Shown: positions 1 through 11,043 of the stretch, in pieces | Layout of the letters: every line of letters begins with the position of its first letter | How positions within the stretch are numbered: the first letter of the stretch is position 1 | Source: an uncultured Pseudomonadota bacterium | GTDB taxonomy: Bacteria; Pseudomonadota; Gammaproteobacteria; Steroidobacterales; Steroidobacteraceae | NCBI GenBank assembly: GCA_903884105.1 | Contig: CAISDJ010000082.1 | Span: forward strand, 1-64,000 | Reading direction: 5' to 3' | DNA length: 64,000 nt | Notes under the pieces: model-generated | The model's database searches: none | The model's input: only the letters and a program-made list of their open reading frames with translations | Told to the model about the DNA's origin: nothing | Translations under genes and position numbers: made by a program

Positions 1-178
1 CTTCGAGCGCCTTGTCGGGTTCTTCGTTTAAGACGAAATTGAGGCCTTCGAGATACTCGACCTTGAGAGGCTTGGTGGGCGTATGCAGCTTCGGGTGCGA
101 CCGCCTCGCGAAGTACCAGCCGGCCGCGGCAGCGAGAAACAGCGCGATGACTTCAGCCGCAAAAAGATCAGGGAGCAT
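1..178 (-). CDS. lapB: LapB (YciM) N-terminus, cut by window edge
   Basis: Lipopolysaccharide assembly protein B, an inner-membrane-anchored TPR/rubredoxin protein that in E. coli controls LpxC turnover together with FtsH. Only the first 59 residues are present. They show one hydrophobic segment (about residues 4-22) followed by the family signature Y.EGLNFVLNEEPDKALE, the start of the TPR region. The ATG at 178 overlaps the end of lapA, so the two are probably translationally coupled, as is usual for the lapAB pair. The gene runs off the left edge, so the rubredoxin-like C-terminus cannot be checked. Confidence 0.87.
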   Translation of the reverse strand, partial: MLPDLFAAEVIALFLAAAAGWYFARRSHPKLHTPTKPLKVEYLEGLNFVLNEEPDKALE

Positions 179-455
179 GGGTACGGCTGTCGGCGGCTCG
201 AGCTTCGGCCTCAGCCATCCGCAAGGCTCGCCTCAGTCGCCCGCGTTCACTCAACAGGCTCGCGACCCAAGACACTCGCCACAACACGCCGAGCAGCATG
301 CCAGCCGCGAAGGCGGCAATCAGCACCACACCGATCGGCGCAGCAAAACGAACGAAAGCGAGTTCGACGGGGATTTTGCCTGGATTCAGGATGGCGAAGA
401 CGAGTGCCGCCCCTGCCACGAGAACCAGCAATCCGATCAGGGCCAGGCGCTTCAT
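168..455 (-). CDS. lapA: LapA, DUF1049 membrane protein
   Basis: Small inner-membrane protein of the LapA (DUF1049) family, which partners LapB in lipopolysaccharide assembly. It has 95 residues, with one hydrophobic segment at about 4-24, a short periplasmic loop containing NPGKIPVELAF, a second segment at about 40-63, then a charged C-terminal tail. The layout and size fit the family. It follows ihfB by about 30 bp and overlaps lapB, giving the conserved order rpsA-ihfB-lapA-lapB. Confidence 0.9.
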   Translation of the reverse strand: MKRLALIGLLVLVAGAALVFAILNPGKIPVELAFVRFAAPIGVVLIAAFAAGMLLGVLWRVSWVASLLSERGRLRRALRMAEAEARAADSRTHAP

Positions 456-485
456 TGCCCTGTGCTGGCGCGGCAGAGCCGCGGG

Positions 486-788
486 TCAGTCGCGAATCGG
501 GTTGTCGATGCCGGCGTTGACGCGCTCGCGCAGGTCCTTGCCGGGCTTGAAATGCGGCACGTACTTGCCTGACAACGCGACGGTCTCGCCGGTCTTCGGA
601 TTGCGTCCCTGGCGCGGCGGACGGAAATGCAGCGAGAAGCTGCCGAAGCCGCGAATCTCGATGCGGCTGCCCTGGGACAGAGCATCACCCATGATTTCGA
701 GGACCTGCTTGACGGCCAGCTCCACGTCCTTGGTTGGCAGATGCTGCTGCTTCGCCGCAATCAATTCGATGAGTTCCGACTTCGTCAT
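486..788 (-). CDS. ihfB: Integration host factor beta subunit
   Basis: Beta subunit of integration host factor, the heterodimer that bends DNA at specific sites in replication, recombination and transcription. It has 100 residues, the normal length. It opens with [11 protein letters not shown] and carries the beta-arm region [10 protein letters not shown] and the C-terminal [14 protein letters not shown] typical of IhfB. It lies downstream of rpsA, as in most Gammaproteobacteria, with a hairpin and a near-palindrome in the gap between them. Confidence 0.96.
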   Translation of the reverse strand: MTKSELIELIAAKQQHLPTKDVELAVKQVLEIMGDALSQGSRIEIRGFGSFSLHFRPPRQGRNPKTGETVALSGKYVPHFKPGKDLRERVNAGIDNPIRD

Positions 789-832
789 GTCAGGCCCGAT
801 TCCGTGTCCAGTCCGATCCGCAGATTCCTTGA

Positions 833-848
833 GTCAACTCGAGTCGAC
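833..848. promoter_or_regulatory. Near-palindrome upstream of ihfB
   Basis: GTCAACTCGAGTCGAC is a 16-bp palindrome with one mismatched base pair, 45 bp upstream of the ihfB start. It could be an operator or simply part of the folded rpsA-ihfB intergenic RNA. No regulator can be assigned from sequence. Confidence 0.25.
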
Positions 849-851
849 ACC

Positions 852-881
852 TGTGGCCGGATCCTTGCGGTTCCGGCCACA
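852..881 (-). terminator. Hairpin just after rpsA
   Basis: A perfect 10-bp inverted repeat (TGTGGCCGGA / TCCGGCCACA) with a 10-nt loop begins 9 bases after the rpsA stop codon. There is no U-tract after it on the minus strand, so it is not a classical intrinsic terminator. It could be a transcript-end stabiliser, a processing site or a partial terminator that separates rpsA expression from ihfB. Confidence 0.5.
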
Positions 882-889
882 GCGCCTGC

Positions 890-2566
890 TTAAGTGTTGT
901 CCTGACCGGCGATGTGCTCTTTCAGCAAGTCGCCGAGGCTCGTGCCCGTAGAGGATTCCGTGCGGTAGCTCTGTACCGCCTCGTTCTCTTCGTGCATTTC
1001 CTTGGCCTTGATGGAGAGCGCAATCGTGCGGGTCTTGCGATCGACACCCGTGAACTTGGCTTCGACCTCATCGCCCACCTTGAGCTTCGTGCGGGCGTCT
1101 TCCACCCGCTCCTGCGACAGCTCGGAGGCACGCAGGTGACCGTCGATGCCGCTACCCAAGTCGATGATGGCACCCTTGGCGTCCACTTCCTTCACCGTAC
1201 CGCGGATGATCGTGCCCTTCGGGTTTTCTGCGATCCAGCCCGAGAACGGATCCTTCGCGAGCTGCTTGATGCCGAGCGAAATGCGCTCGCGCTCCGGGTC
1301 GATGGCGAGGATGACTGCCTCGATCGTCTGGCCCTTCTGATAACCGTGCACAGCCTCTTCCCCCGGGATCTCCCAGGAGATGTCGGAAAGGTGCACGAGC
1401 CCGTCGATGCCCCCTGGCAGACCGATGAAGATGCCGAAGTCGGTGATCGACTTGATCTGGCCTTCTACCTTGTCATCGCGGTTGTAGTTCTCGGTGAACT
1501 CCTTCCACGGGTTGATCTTGCACTGCTTGACGCCGAGCGAGATGCGGCGACGCTCTTCGTCGATGTCGAGCACCATGACTTCGACTTCAAGGCCGACATG
1601 GACCACCTTGCCGGGGTTCACGTTCTTGTTGGTCCAGTCCATCTCGGACACGTGGACCAGGCCTTCGACGCCTTCTTCGATTTCCACGAAGCAGCCGTAG
1701 TCGGCGATGTTCGTGACCTTGCCGAACAGGCGCGTGCCCGTCGGATAACGGCGGCCGATGCTCTGCCACGGATCGTTGCCGAGCTGCTTGATGCCGAGGC
1801 TCACGCGCTGACGCTCGCGGTCGAACTTCAGGATGCGGACATCGATCTCGTCGCCGACGTTGACGACTTCAGACGGATGCTTGACGCGCTTCCAGGCCAT
1901 GTCGGTGATGTGCAGCAAGCCGTCGATGCCGCCCAGGTCCACGAACGCACCGTAGTCGGTGAGGTTCTTGACCACGCCCTTGACAACCGTGCCTTCCTGC
2001 AGCTTCTCGAGCAGCTCCGAGCGTTCCGCGCTGCTTTCCTGTTCGACCACCGCGCGGCGGGACACCACGACGTTGTTGCGCTTCTGGTCAAGCTTGATGA
2101 CCTTGAACTCGAGCACCTTGCCTTCGAGATACGAGGGATCGCGCACGGGGCGCACATCGACCAGCGAACCGGGAAGGAAGGCACGGACGAAATCGATCTC
2201 GACCGTAAAGCCGCCCTTGACGCGGCCATTGATGATGCCCTTGATGATTTCCTGCTTCTCGAAGGCGGTTTCAAGTCGCGTCCACGTGCGGGCTCGCTTG
2301 GCCTTCTCGCGTGACAGACGGGTTTCGCCCGATCCGTCCTCGAAGCTGTCGAGCGCGACCTCGACGTCGTCGCCGACGCTGATTTCCAGCTCGCCACGCT
2401 CGTTCTTGAACTGCTCAATCGGAATGACCGCTTCGCTCTTCAGGCCGGCGTTGACCAGCACGACGTCGGACCCGATTTCCACGACGCGTCCCATGAGGAT
2501 CGTGCCCGGCTTGATCTTCTGGCTCGCCAGGCTCTCTTCGAACAGTTGCGCAAAACTCTCGGTCAT
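890..2566 (-). CDS. rpsA: 30S ribosomal protein S1
   Basis: Ribosomal protein S1, which binds mRNA leaders and delivers them to the 30S subunit. It has 558 residues, like the six-S1-domain form of E. coli. Repeated S1 motifs are visible, for example [41 protein letters not shown] and [23 protein letters not shown] chose the ATG at 2566 ([12 protein letters not shown]), preceded by GGAAG, over an in-frame upstream start 18 codons earlier because the family begins at this position. It lies 124 bp downstream of cmk; S1 is known to autoregulate through its leader, but no leader structure is obvious here. Confidence 0.97.
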   Translation of the reverse strand: MTESFAQLFEESLASQKIKPGTILMGRVVEIGSDVVLVNAGLKSEAVIPIEQFKNERGELEISVGDDVEVALDSFEDGSGETRLSREKAKRARTWTRLETAFEKQEIIKGIINGRVKGGFTVEIDFVRAFLPGSLVDVRPVRDPSYLEGKVLEFKVIKLDQKRNNVVVSRRAVVEQESSAERSELLEKLQEGTVVKGVVKNLTDYGAFVDLGGIDGLLHITDMAWKRVKHPSEVVNVGDEIDVRILKFDRERQRVSLGIKQLGNDPWQSIGRRYPTGTRLFGKVTNIADYGCFVEIEEGVEGLVHVSEMDWTNKNVNPGKVVHVGLEVEVMVLDIDEERRRISLGVKQCKINPWKEFTENYNRDDKVEGQIKSITDFGIFIGLPGGIDGLVHLSDISWEIPGEEAVHGYQKGQTIEAVILAIDPERERISLGIKQLAKDPFSGWIAENPKGTIIRGTVKEVDAKGAIIDLGSGIDGHLRASELSQERVEDARTKLKVGDEVEAKFTGVDRKTRTIALSIKAKEMHEENEAVQSYRTESSTGTSLGDLLKEHIAGQDNT

Positions 2567-2690
2567 GAGTACTTCCGGGGTCGATGCGACCCGCTTACCC
2601 TCACCGCCATCCAGGCGCACAAGGGGTTGTTAACTAGAACCGCGCGTCCTGCGCAGCACTTACCCAATCAAACTGGTCCCGTTCTCAGCG

Positions 2691-3371
2691 TCAACCGACT
2701 CGCTGACGCATGACCGACAACACCTGATCCACTACTTCTTCGATGGGCATCACCGTCGAATCGAGGATCAAGGCATCACTGGCTGGCACTAGCGGCGCAA
2801 CTGCACGACTCGAGTCGCGTCGGTCGCGTTCGGCGATCTCCCGCGAAAGGGCGGCAAGGCTAACATCTAGCCCCTTGTCTTTCAACTGCTTATGACGCCG
2901 ACGGGCCCTCTCCTCCGGGGTGGCGGTCAGGAAGATTTTGACCTCAGCCTCCGGGAAGATGACGGTCCCCATGTCCCGACCGTCCGCAACGAGCCCCGGC
3001 GACTGGGCAAAAGCCCGCTGACGCTCCAGGAGGGCACTCCGCACGGCCGGCATCACTGCGACGCGGGAGGCATCGTCCCCTGCTCGCTCCGTCCTGATCG
3101 CGGCGGTCACATCCTGGCCCGCAAGCCAGATCTGTTCCTCCCCGTCGGGCCTGCTGGAAAACCGGACGTCGAGGGTGGCAGCGCAGACCGCATGACCGGC
3201 CTCATCCATCGACTCAAGGCCTGTCGCCCGGGACGCCAGCGCCACGAGCCGGTACAACGCCCCGCTATCCAGCAGGTGCCACCCCAGACGCTCCGCCACC
3301 CGCCGGGCAACCGTCCCCTTTCCGGAGCCGCTCGGACCGTCAATCGTCAAAACGGGAATTCGGGCAGTCAC
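2691..3371 (-). CDS. cmk: Cytidylate kinase
   Basis: Phosphorylates CMP and dCMP with ATP in pyrimidine salvage. It has 226 residues, as in E. coli. The P-loop GPSGSGKGT is at residues 12-20, the nucleotide-binding DSGALYR follows, and DGRDMGTVIFPEA and the lid RARRRHKQL are present. It starts 8 bp after the aroA stop, so the two are co-transcribed, as in pseudomonads. Confidence 0.95.
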   Translation of the reverse strand: MTARIPVLTIDGPSGSGKGTVARRVAERLGWHLLDSGALYRLVALASRATGLESMDEAGHAVCAATLDVRFSSRPDGEEQIWLAGQDVTAAIRTERAGDDASRVAVMPAVRSALLERQRAFAQSPGLVADGRDMGTVIFPEAEVKIFLTATPEERARRRHKQLKDKGLDVSLAALSREIAERDRRDSSRAVAPLVPASDALILDSTVMPIEEVVDQVLSVMRQRVG

Positions 3372-3379
3372 TGGGTGGC

Positions 3380-4690
3380 TCAGGGGGCTGGAACGACTGC
3401 AAGGCCGGCCGACTGTGCGACTTCGACGAACCCGGGGAAAGACGTCGCCACGTTGGCCACGTCCAGAATTCGGATCTTGCCCGTCGCGCGGACGCTGGCC
3501 ATGGCGAACGCCATCGCAATGCGATGGTCGCCGTGGCTGTCGATCGTGCCACCCGAGAAGGGTCGCCCGGGCTGCCCCCGAAGGCGCATGCCGTCAGGAA
3601 GGACTTCGGCATCGATGCCGAGCGCGGCAAGCCCGGAAGCCATGGCTGCGAGGCGGTCACTTTCCTTGACCCTCAGTTCTTCGGCGCCGGTCACCACCGT
3701 TTCACCCGCAGCGCAGGCGGCGGCGATGAAGAAAGCCGGGAACTCGTCTATCGCAAGGGCGACGAGCCCTTCCGGCACATGAATCCCCTTGAGGTGGCTC
3801 GGACGGACCTCGATGTCCGCAACGGGCTCGGCGCCGGCTGAGCGGTGATTGACCAGGCGCAGGTCTGCTCCCATCAATCCGAGGATGTCGAGCAACCCCG
3901 TGCGCGTCGGGTTGATGCCTACGCCGCGGATGACCAGCAGCTCCTTCGCCGCAAGCAGTCCCGCCACAATGAAAAACGCAGCCGAAGAAAAATCAGCCGG
4001 CACTTCGAGTGATGAAGCCTCCAGGCGGGTGGGTGGAGTCAGACTGATGCGCCCCCGCACGGCGTCCACCCTGCACCCGAAAGTGAGCAGCATTCGCTCC
4101 GTGTGATCGCGCGTCACACCCGGCTCAACGACCGTGGTAACGCCGTCCGCATAGAGGCCGGCCAGCATGATGGCCGACTTGACTTGGGCGCTGGCGACCG
4201 GCAAGTCGTAGTGAATGCCCGTGAGCGACTGACCACCCTGAATACGCACAGGCGGCTTCCCGTCCAGGGTATCAATCCTGGCGCCCATCTGCCTGAGGGG
4301 CTTGGCCACCCGTTCCATGGGCCGGTTCATCAGCGACGAGTCGCCGACAAGCACGGAATCGAAAGCCTGTCCTGCCAGCAGACCGGTCATCAGCCGAATG
4401 GCGGTGCCGGAGTTGCCGAGATCGAGCGGCTTGCCGGCGGCTCGCAATCCCCGCATGCCCACGCCCTGCACCCGCAGCTCGGTTAGAGACGGCCGCTCGA
4501 TCTGCACGCCCATGGCCTGCATCGCCGCCATCGTGGAAAGGCAATCCTCGCTCGCGAGAAAACCCGTCACGTGCGTCCACCCTTCCGCCACGCTGCCAAG
4601 CATCAGCGAGCGGTGCGAGATGGATTTGTCCCCGGGAACCTTAAGTTCGCCGCCGACGTATTCAACGGGAGTAACGCTGTAGGAAGCCAT
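3380..4690 (-). CDS. aroA: 3-phosphoshikimate 1-carboxyvinyltransferase (EPSP synthase)
   Basis: Sixth step of the shikimate pathway: joins shikimate 3-phosphate and phosphoenolpyruvate. It has 436 residues. The family signatures are visible: PGDKSISHRSLMLGS near the N-terminus, LDLGNSGTAIRLMTGLLAG at about 90-110, and RVKESDRLAAMASGL and DHRIAMAFA near the C-terminus. I chose the ATG at 4690 (MASYSVTPVEYVGG) because upstream in-frame codons give unrelated sequence. In many Gammaproteobacteria tyrA lies between hisC and aroA or is fused to aroA; neither is seen here. Confidence 0.95.
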   Translation of the reverse strand: MASYSVTPVEYVGGELKVPGDKSISHRSLMLGSVAEGWTHVTGFLASEDCLSTMAAMQAMGVQIERPSLTELRVQGVGMRGLRAAGKPLDLGNSGTAIRLMTGLLAGQAFDSVLVGDSSLMNRPMERVAKPLRQMGARIDTLDGKPPVRIQGGQSLTGIHYDLPVASAQVKSAIMLAGLYADGVTTVVEPGVTRDHTERMLLTFGCRVDAVRGRISLTPPTRLEASSLEVPADFSSAAFFIVAGLLAAKELLVIRGVGINPTRTGLLDILGLMGADLRLVNHRSAGAEPVADIEVRPSHLKGIHVPEGLVALAIDEFPAFFIAAACAAGETVVTGAEELRVKESDRLAAMASGLAALGIDAEVLPDGMRLRGQPGRPFSGGTIDSHGDHRIAMAFAMASVRATGKIRILDVANVATSFPGFVEVAQSAGLAVVPAP

Positions 4691-4739
4691 CGGTCGTAAG
4701 CAGCCTTGAGTTGTCGCCAACGAGCAGAGATCGGGCGGA

Positions 4740-5864
4740 TCAGGAACCCTGCAGGATTTCCCTAAAGCCCGCAATCATCCGCTCATTCTGCTCGGCTGTC
4801 CCGATGGTGACGCGCAGATGGTTCGGCAGGCCATAGCCCCCGACCGGCCGCACGATCACGCCGCGACGGAGCAGCGACTCATAGACCGGCCCCGCCGGCT
4901 TGCCGCAGTCCACGAGCAGGAAATTGCAGGCCGATGGATACTGCCGTAGCTGGAGTCTCGCAAAAGCCGCTTGCAACTGTGCCATGCCCGCACGATTCAG
5001 TTCGACGGTACGCGCCAGATGCTCCTCGTCATCGAGCGCCGCCGCGGCCGCCGCGAGCGCCAGCGAATTCACGTTGAATGCCTGGCGCACCCGATTCAGC
5101 ACATCGGCCACTTCCGGGCTGGAGAGCGCATAGCCCACCCGCAGGCCAGCGAGACCGTAAGCCTTGGAGAAGGTGCGGCTCACGATCAGGTTCGGCATCT
5201 CGGCAACCCACTCTGCGACGTCCGGATAATTCGGGACGGATGCGTACTGCCGATATGCCTCGTCGACGACTACCAATACGTGGGGCGGGACCGATTCAAT
5301 GAAGCGACGCAGCGGTTCTGCTTCGAGCCACGTGCCGGTCGGGTTGTTGGGATTCGCGATGAAGACCAGACGCGTATCGGCATCGACGAGCTTGTACATC
5401 GCATCAAGGTCATGCCCGAGCGCCATGCGATGTCCTTCCGGATGCGCAGGCGCAGCGCGCTTCATCGCGCCGGTTGCGTGCGTGGCGATCGCGTAGATCG
5501 CGAATGCGTACTGCGAGTACACGGCAGACACCGCCGGCGTCAGGAACGCCTCGGCAATCATCACCAGCAACTCATTGGAGCCGTTGCCGAGCGTGATGCT
5601 CTCCATGGAGCAGCGGTGGTGACGCATCAGCGCCTGCTTGAGCGCAAAGCCATTGCCGTCCGGGTACAACCCGAGGTCACCGACGGCAGCCTGGATCGCC
5701 GCCCGCGCACTGGGTCCCGGGCCGAGCGGATTCTCGTTGGAGGCCAGCTTGATGCTGTCCGTCACGCCGTATTCACGCTCGAGCTCGCTGATGGGCTTTC
5801 CCGGTATGTACGGAGACAGCGACCTGACGGCAGGCGCGGCAAGGTCAAGCGCACGGAGCGTCAT
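4740..5864 (-). CDS. hisC: Histidinol-phosphate aminotransferase (HisC2 type)
   Basis: PLP-dependent fold-type I aminotransferase of 374 residues. The substrate-recognition start YIPGKPISELEREYG, the cofactor region NPNNPTGTWL and the Schiff-base lysine in SRTFSKAYGLAGLRVGY are all present. HisC-family enzymes lying beside pheA and aroA often act on aromatic amino acids (phenylpyruvate or hydroxyphenylpyruvate) as well as, or instead of, histidinol phosphate. That role is inferred from context and cannot be decided from the sequence alone. Confidence 0.92.
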   Translation of the reverse strand: MTLRALDLAAPAVRSLSPYIPGKPISELEREYGVTDSIKLASNENPLGPGPSARAAIQAAVGDLGLYPDGNGFALKQALMRHHRCSMESITLGNGSNELLVMIAEAFLTPAVSAVYSQYAFAIYAIATHATGAMKRAAPAHPEGHRMALGHDLDAMYKLVDADTRLVFIANPNNPTGTWLEAEPLRRFIESVPPHVLVVVDEAYRQYASVPNYPDVAEWVAEMPNLIVSRTFSKAYGLAGLRVGYALSSPEVADVLNRVRQAFNVNSLALAAAAAALDDEEHLARTVELNRAGMAQLQAAFARLQLRQYPSACNFLLVDCGKPAGPVYESLLRRGVIVRPVGGYGLPNHLRVTIGTAEQNERMIAGFREILQGS

Positions 5865-5868
5865 GGGA

Positions 5869-7041
5869 TTACAGCACCGCGCGAGGATAGGACCCGAGGA
5901 TGCGGAACAGCGTTGCCTGCTCCTTCAGGTCGTGTAACACGGATTTCAGTGGCTCGGAATCGACGTGTCCTTCTGCATCGATGAAGAACACGTAGTCCCA
6001 TTTCTTGCGCTTCGAAGGACGCGACTCGATGCGGGTCAGGCTGATGCTGCGTCGGGCGAAAGGTTCGAGCAACCGGTACAACGCGCCCGGCGAGTCCGTA
6101 TCCCCTGCTGACACCATCAGTGTCGTGCGATCATTGCCACTCGGATTGAAGAGCTTGCGACCGACGACAAAGAACCGCGTGGTGTTGTCCGCCTGGTCCT
6201 CGATGTTCGGAACGATGATGGAAAGCCCGTACACCTCAGCGGCAGCTTGCCCTGCAATCGCGGCAGTGCCCGCCTCATCACGGGCGCGGCGTGCCCCTTC
6301 CGCATTGCTGTTCACGGAAATCCGTTCGATACCCGGCAGGTTCTCGTCCAGCCACGAACGGCATTGCGCCAGCGACTGCTGGTGCGAGCAGATCCGCTTC
6401 ACCTTGGAGAGGTCCTGGCCCTTCCCCATGAGATGCTGCTGGATCCTGAGTTCAATCTCGCCGCAGATCTTGAGCGGCGACGAGATGAACATGTCGAGCG
6501 TGTTGTTGACGGTGCCTTCAGTTGAATTCTCGATCGGCACGACACCAAAATCGGCGTTGCCGGCCTGGACTTCATGGAACACTTCGTTGATCGCGCCGAG
6601 CGGCAGCGCACGGACAGAATGACCGAAGTGCTTGAAAACGGCCTGCTGCGAGAAGGTGCCCTCGGGCCCGAGAAACGCAATCTTGAGAGGCTCCTGTTGC
6701 GCGAGGCAGGCAGACATGATCTCGCGAAAGAGCCGCACGACTTCCTCGTTGCGCAGCGGTCCCTTGTTGCGCTCGAGCACGGCGCGCAGCACCTGCGCCT
6801 CACGCTCGGGACGATAGAAGTCGACCGTCTTGCCCTCGGCATTCTTCGAGAGCCCGACCTTCTTCGCGAGACCCGCACGCTCGTTCAGCAGTGACTGGAT
6901 GCGCTCATCGACAGAATCGATCTGCTTGCGGATCTCCAGCAGGCCCGTGGTCCTTTCCGCCTGCTGCAGCACCACAGGCGCCGGCGACTTGGTCGCTTTC
7001 CGACCCGGGCGCGACTTTTCCTTGGGTGCCTTTCTGGTCAT
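5869..7041 (-). CDS. pheA: Bifunctional chorismate mutase / prephenate dehydratase
   Basis: Makes phenylpyruvate from chorismate in phenylalanine synthesis. It has 390 residues. An N-terminal AroQ chorismate mutase helix bundle (about 35-120, starting LLEIRKQIDSVDERIQSLLNE) is followed by prephenate dehydratase (about 120-300, FLGPEGTFSQQA, VVPIENSTEGTVNNTLD) and a C-terminal ACT domain with the feedback-binding SRPSKRKKWDYVFFID. The first 30 residues are an unusual Lys/Arg/Pro-rich extension ahead of the mutase domain. Its start overlaps the serA stop by 4 bp, so the two are translationally coupled. Confidence 0.95.
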   Translation of the reverse strand: MTRKAPKEKSRPGRKATKSPAPVVLQQAERTTGLLEIRKQIDSVDERIQSLLNERAGLAKKVGLSKNAEGKTVDFYRPEREAQVLRAVLERNKGPLRNEEVVRLFREIMSACLAQQEPLKIAFLGPEGTFSQQAVFKHFGHSVRALPLGAINEVFHEVQAGNADFGVVPIENSTEGTVNNTLDMFISSPLKICGEIELRIQQHLMGKGQDLSKVKRICSHQQSLAQCRSWLDENLPGIERISVNSNAEGARRARDEAGTAAIAGQAAAEVYGLSIIVPNIEDQADNTTRFFVVGRKLFNPSGNDRTTLMVSAGDTDSPGALYRLLEPFARRSISLTRIESRPSKRKKWDYVFFIDAEGHVDSEPLKSVLHDLKEQATLFRILGSYPRAVL

Positions 7042-8213
7042 GCCGGAATCACCGACACCGTCAACACGCCAGGAATCGCGCGGATTGCTGCGACCACCGC
7101 GGGTGGCACCTGCCCGTCGACATCAATCAGCGTGTACGCAAGGCCGCCGCGAGACTTGTTCAGCAGGTCTGCAATATTCAGGTTGGCAGCCGCGAGCGTG
7201 CCGGTGATCTGTCCCACCATATTGGGCACGTTCTCGTTGGCGATGCCGACACGCGTGGCGCCGATCGTGCGCGGCAGGACGGCCTCCGGGAAGTTGACCG
7301 AATTGCGCACATTGCCCGTCTCAAGAAACTCCCGCAGCGTGTCCGCCACCATGATGGCGCAATTTTCTTCGGCTTCCTCGGTCGAGGCGCCGAGATGCGG
7401 CAGGGCAATGACCTTCGGATGATCCTTGCAGGCGTTGGTCGGAAAATCGCAGATGTAGCTGGCGATCTTGCCGGCATTGAGCGCATCGATCATTGCCGCT
7501 TCGTCGACGATACCGCCTCGGGCGAAATTCAGAATGACCCCGCTCGGCTTCATGAGCTTGAGGCGGGCCGCATTCACCATGGCCTTTGTCGCTTCCACCA
7601 GGGGGACATGCACAGTGATCATGTCGGCCCGCGAGAAGAGATCATCCAGCGACAGTGCCTGCTCGACACCTGACGAGAGCTGCCATGCGCGCTGCACGGT
7701 AATCTGCGGATCGAAACCCAGCACGCGCATGCCGAGTCCGTGGGCCGCATTGGCGACTTCCACGCCGATCGCGCCGAGCCCAACGACGCCGAGCGTCTTG
7801 CCGGGCAGTTCATAGCCGACATATTTCTTCTTGCCCTTCTCCACCGCCTCTTCCAGCGCATGGTCATCGCCCTCCAGGCCACGCACGTACTGCCATGCCT
7901 GGCAGACATTGCGGGCCGCAAGGAACATGCCGGCAATCACGAGTTCCTTCACTGCGTTGGCATTCGCACCCGGAGCATTGAACACTGGAATGCCCTGCTT
8001 CGACAGCTTGGCAACGGGAATGTTGTTGGTACCTGCACCGGCCCTGCCGATGGCGCGCACGGACGCCGGCAACACCATTTCATGCATGTCTGCAGACCGG
8101 ACCATGACCGCGTCGGGATGGCCGATATCCGAGGCCACCTCGAATCGATCACGCGGCAGGCGCTCAAGGCCCCGCACGGAGATATTGTTCAGCGTCTGGA
8201 TCTTGAATGGCAT
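7038..8213 (-). CDS. serA: D-3-phosphoglycerate dehydrogenase with ACT domain
   Basis: First step of serine synthesis. It has 391 residues: split substrate-binding domain, Rossmann domain with GVVGLGAIGVEVA, catalytic Arg in NFARGGIVDE, catalytic His in PHLGAST, and a C-terminal ACT domain (about 320-391). The position of the usual catalytic Glu reads CDFPTN, a variant I recognise from a compact SerA subfamily rather than a lesion. In pseudomonads serC, not serA, occupies this place next to pheA, so the first serine-pathway gene seems to have replaced the second in this cluster. Confidence 0.9.
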   Translation of the reverse strand: MPFKIQTLNNISVRGLERLPRDRFEVASDIGHPDAVMVRSADMHEMVLPASVRAIGRAGAGTNNIPVAKLSKQGIPVFNAPGANANAVKELVIAGMFLAARNVCQAWQYVRGLEGDDHALEEAVEKGKKKYVGYELPGKTLGVVGLGAIGVEVANAAHGLGMRVLGFDPQITVQRAWQLSSGVEQALSLDDLFSRADMITVHVPLVEATKAMVNAARLKLMKPSGVILNFARGGIVDEAAMIDALNAGKIASYICDFPTNACKDHPKVIALPHLGASTEEAEENCAIMVADTLREFLETGNVRNSVNFPEAVLPRTIGATRVGIANENVPNMVGQITGTLAAANLNIADLLNKSRGGLAYTLIDVDGQVPPAVVAAIRAIPGVLTVSVIPA

Positions 8214-8248
8214 GCGATAGCTTCGTCAGGCAGTAGGGGTAGTGAGTG

Positions 8249-10834
<2,586 letters not shown>

Positions 10835-11011
10835 ATTCTCGACTGCCAGGCCGCTGGGTCAGGAATGCAACAGCCCCCAAGGCCCTTGTCATGACCCGCT
10901 GTTCTTATGCTGTAGGGTGCAGACCCAAAGACCTAACTTGGGCCTGCGCATTTAAGTGAGGAATGGTACCACAGGAAGCCCGTTCGCCGAACTTCCATGA
11001 GGCCCCCGCGG

Positions 11012-11017
11012 TATACT
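11012..11017 (+). promoter_or_regulatory. Candidate -10 box for the MtaD-like/ubiG operon
   Basis: TATACT lies 26 bp before the ATG at 11044 in the gyrA-divergent gap. A transcript starting about 7 bp downstream would have a leader of roughly 20 nt. No good -35 hexamer is seen at 16-18 bp spacing, so the assignment is tentative. Confidence 0.35.
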
Positions 11018-11043
11018 CGCGCGAGCCGTAATCCAAACTCCCG

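Noticed and set aside
12-951. Several plus-strand frames in the first kilobase
   Set aside because: All are antisense to lapA, lapB and ihfB, which are recognisable families.
914-2314. 466-codon plus-strand frame
   Set aside because: Antisense shadow of rpsA; composition is His/Asp/Leu-rich as expected from a reversed S1 gene.
7038-8213. SerA missing its catalytic Glu as another pseudoenzyme
   Set aside because: CDFPTN at that position is found in a recognised SerA subfamily, and the Arg, His and cofactor motif are intact.
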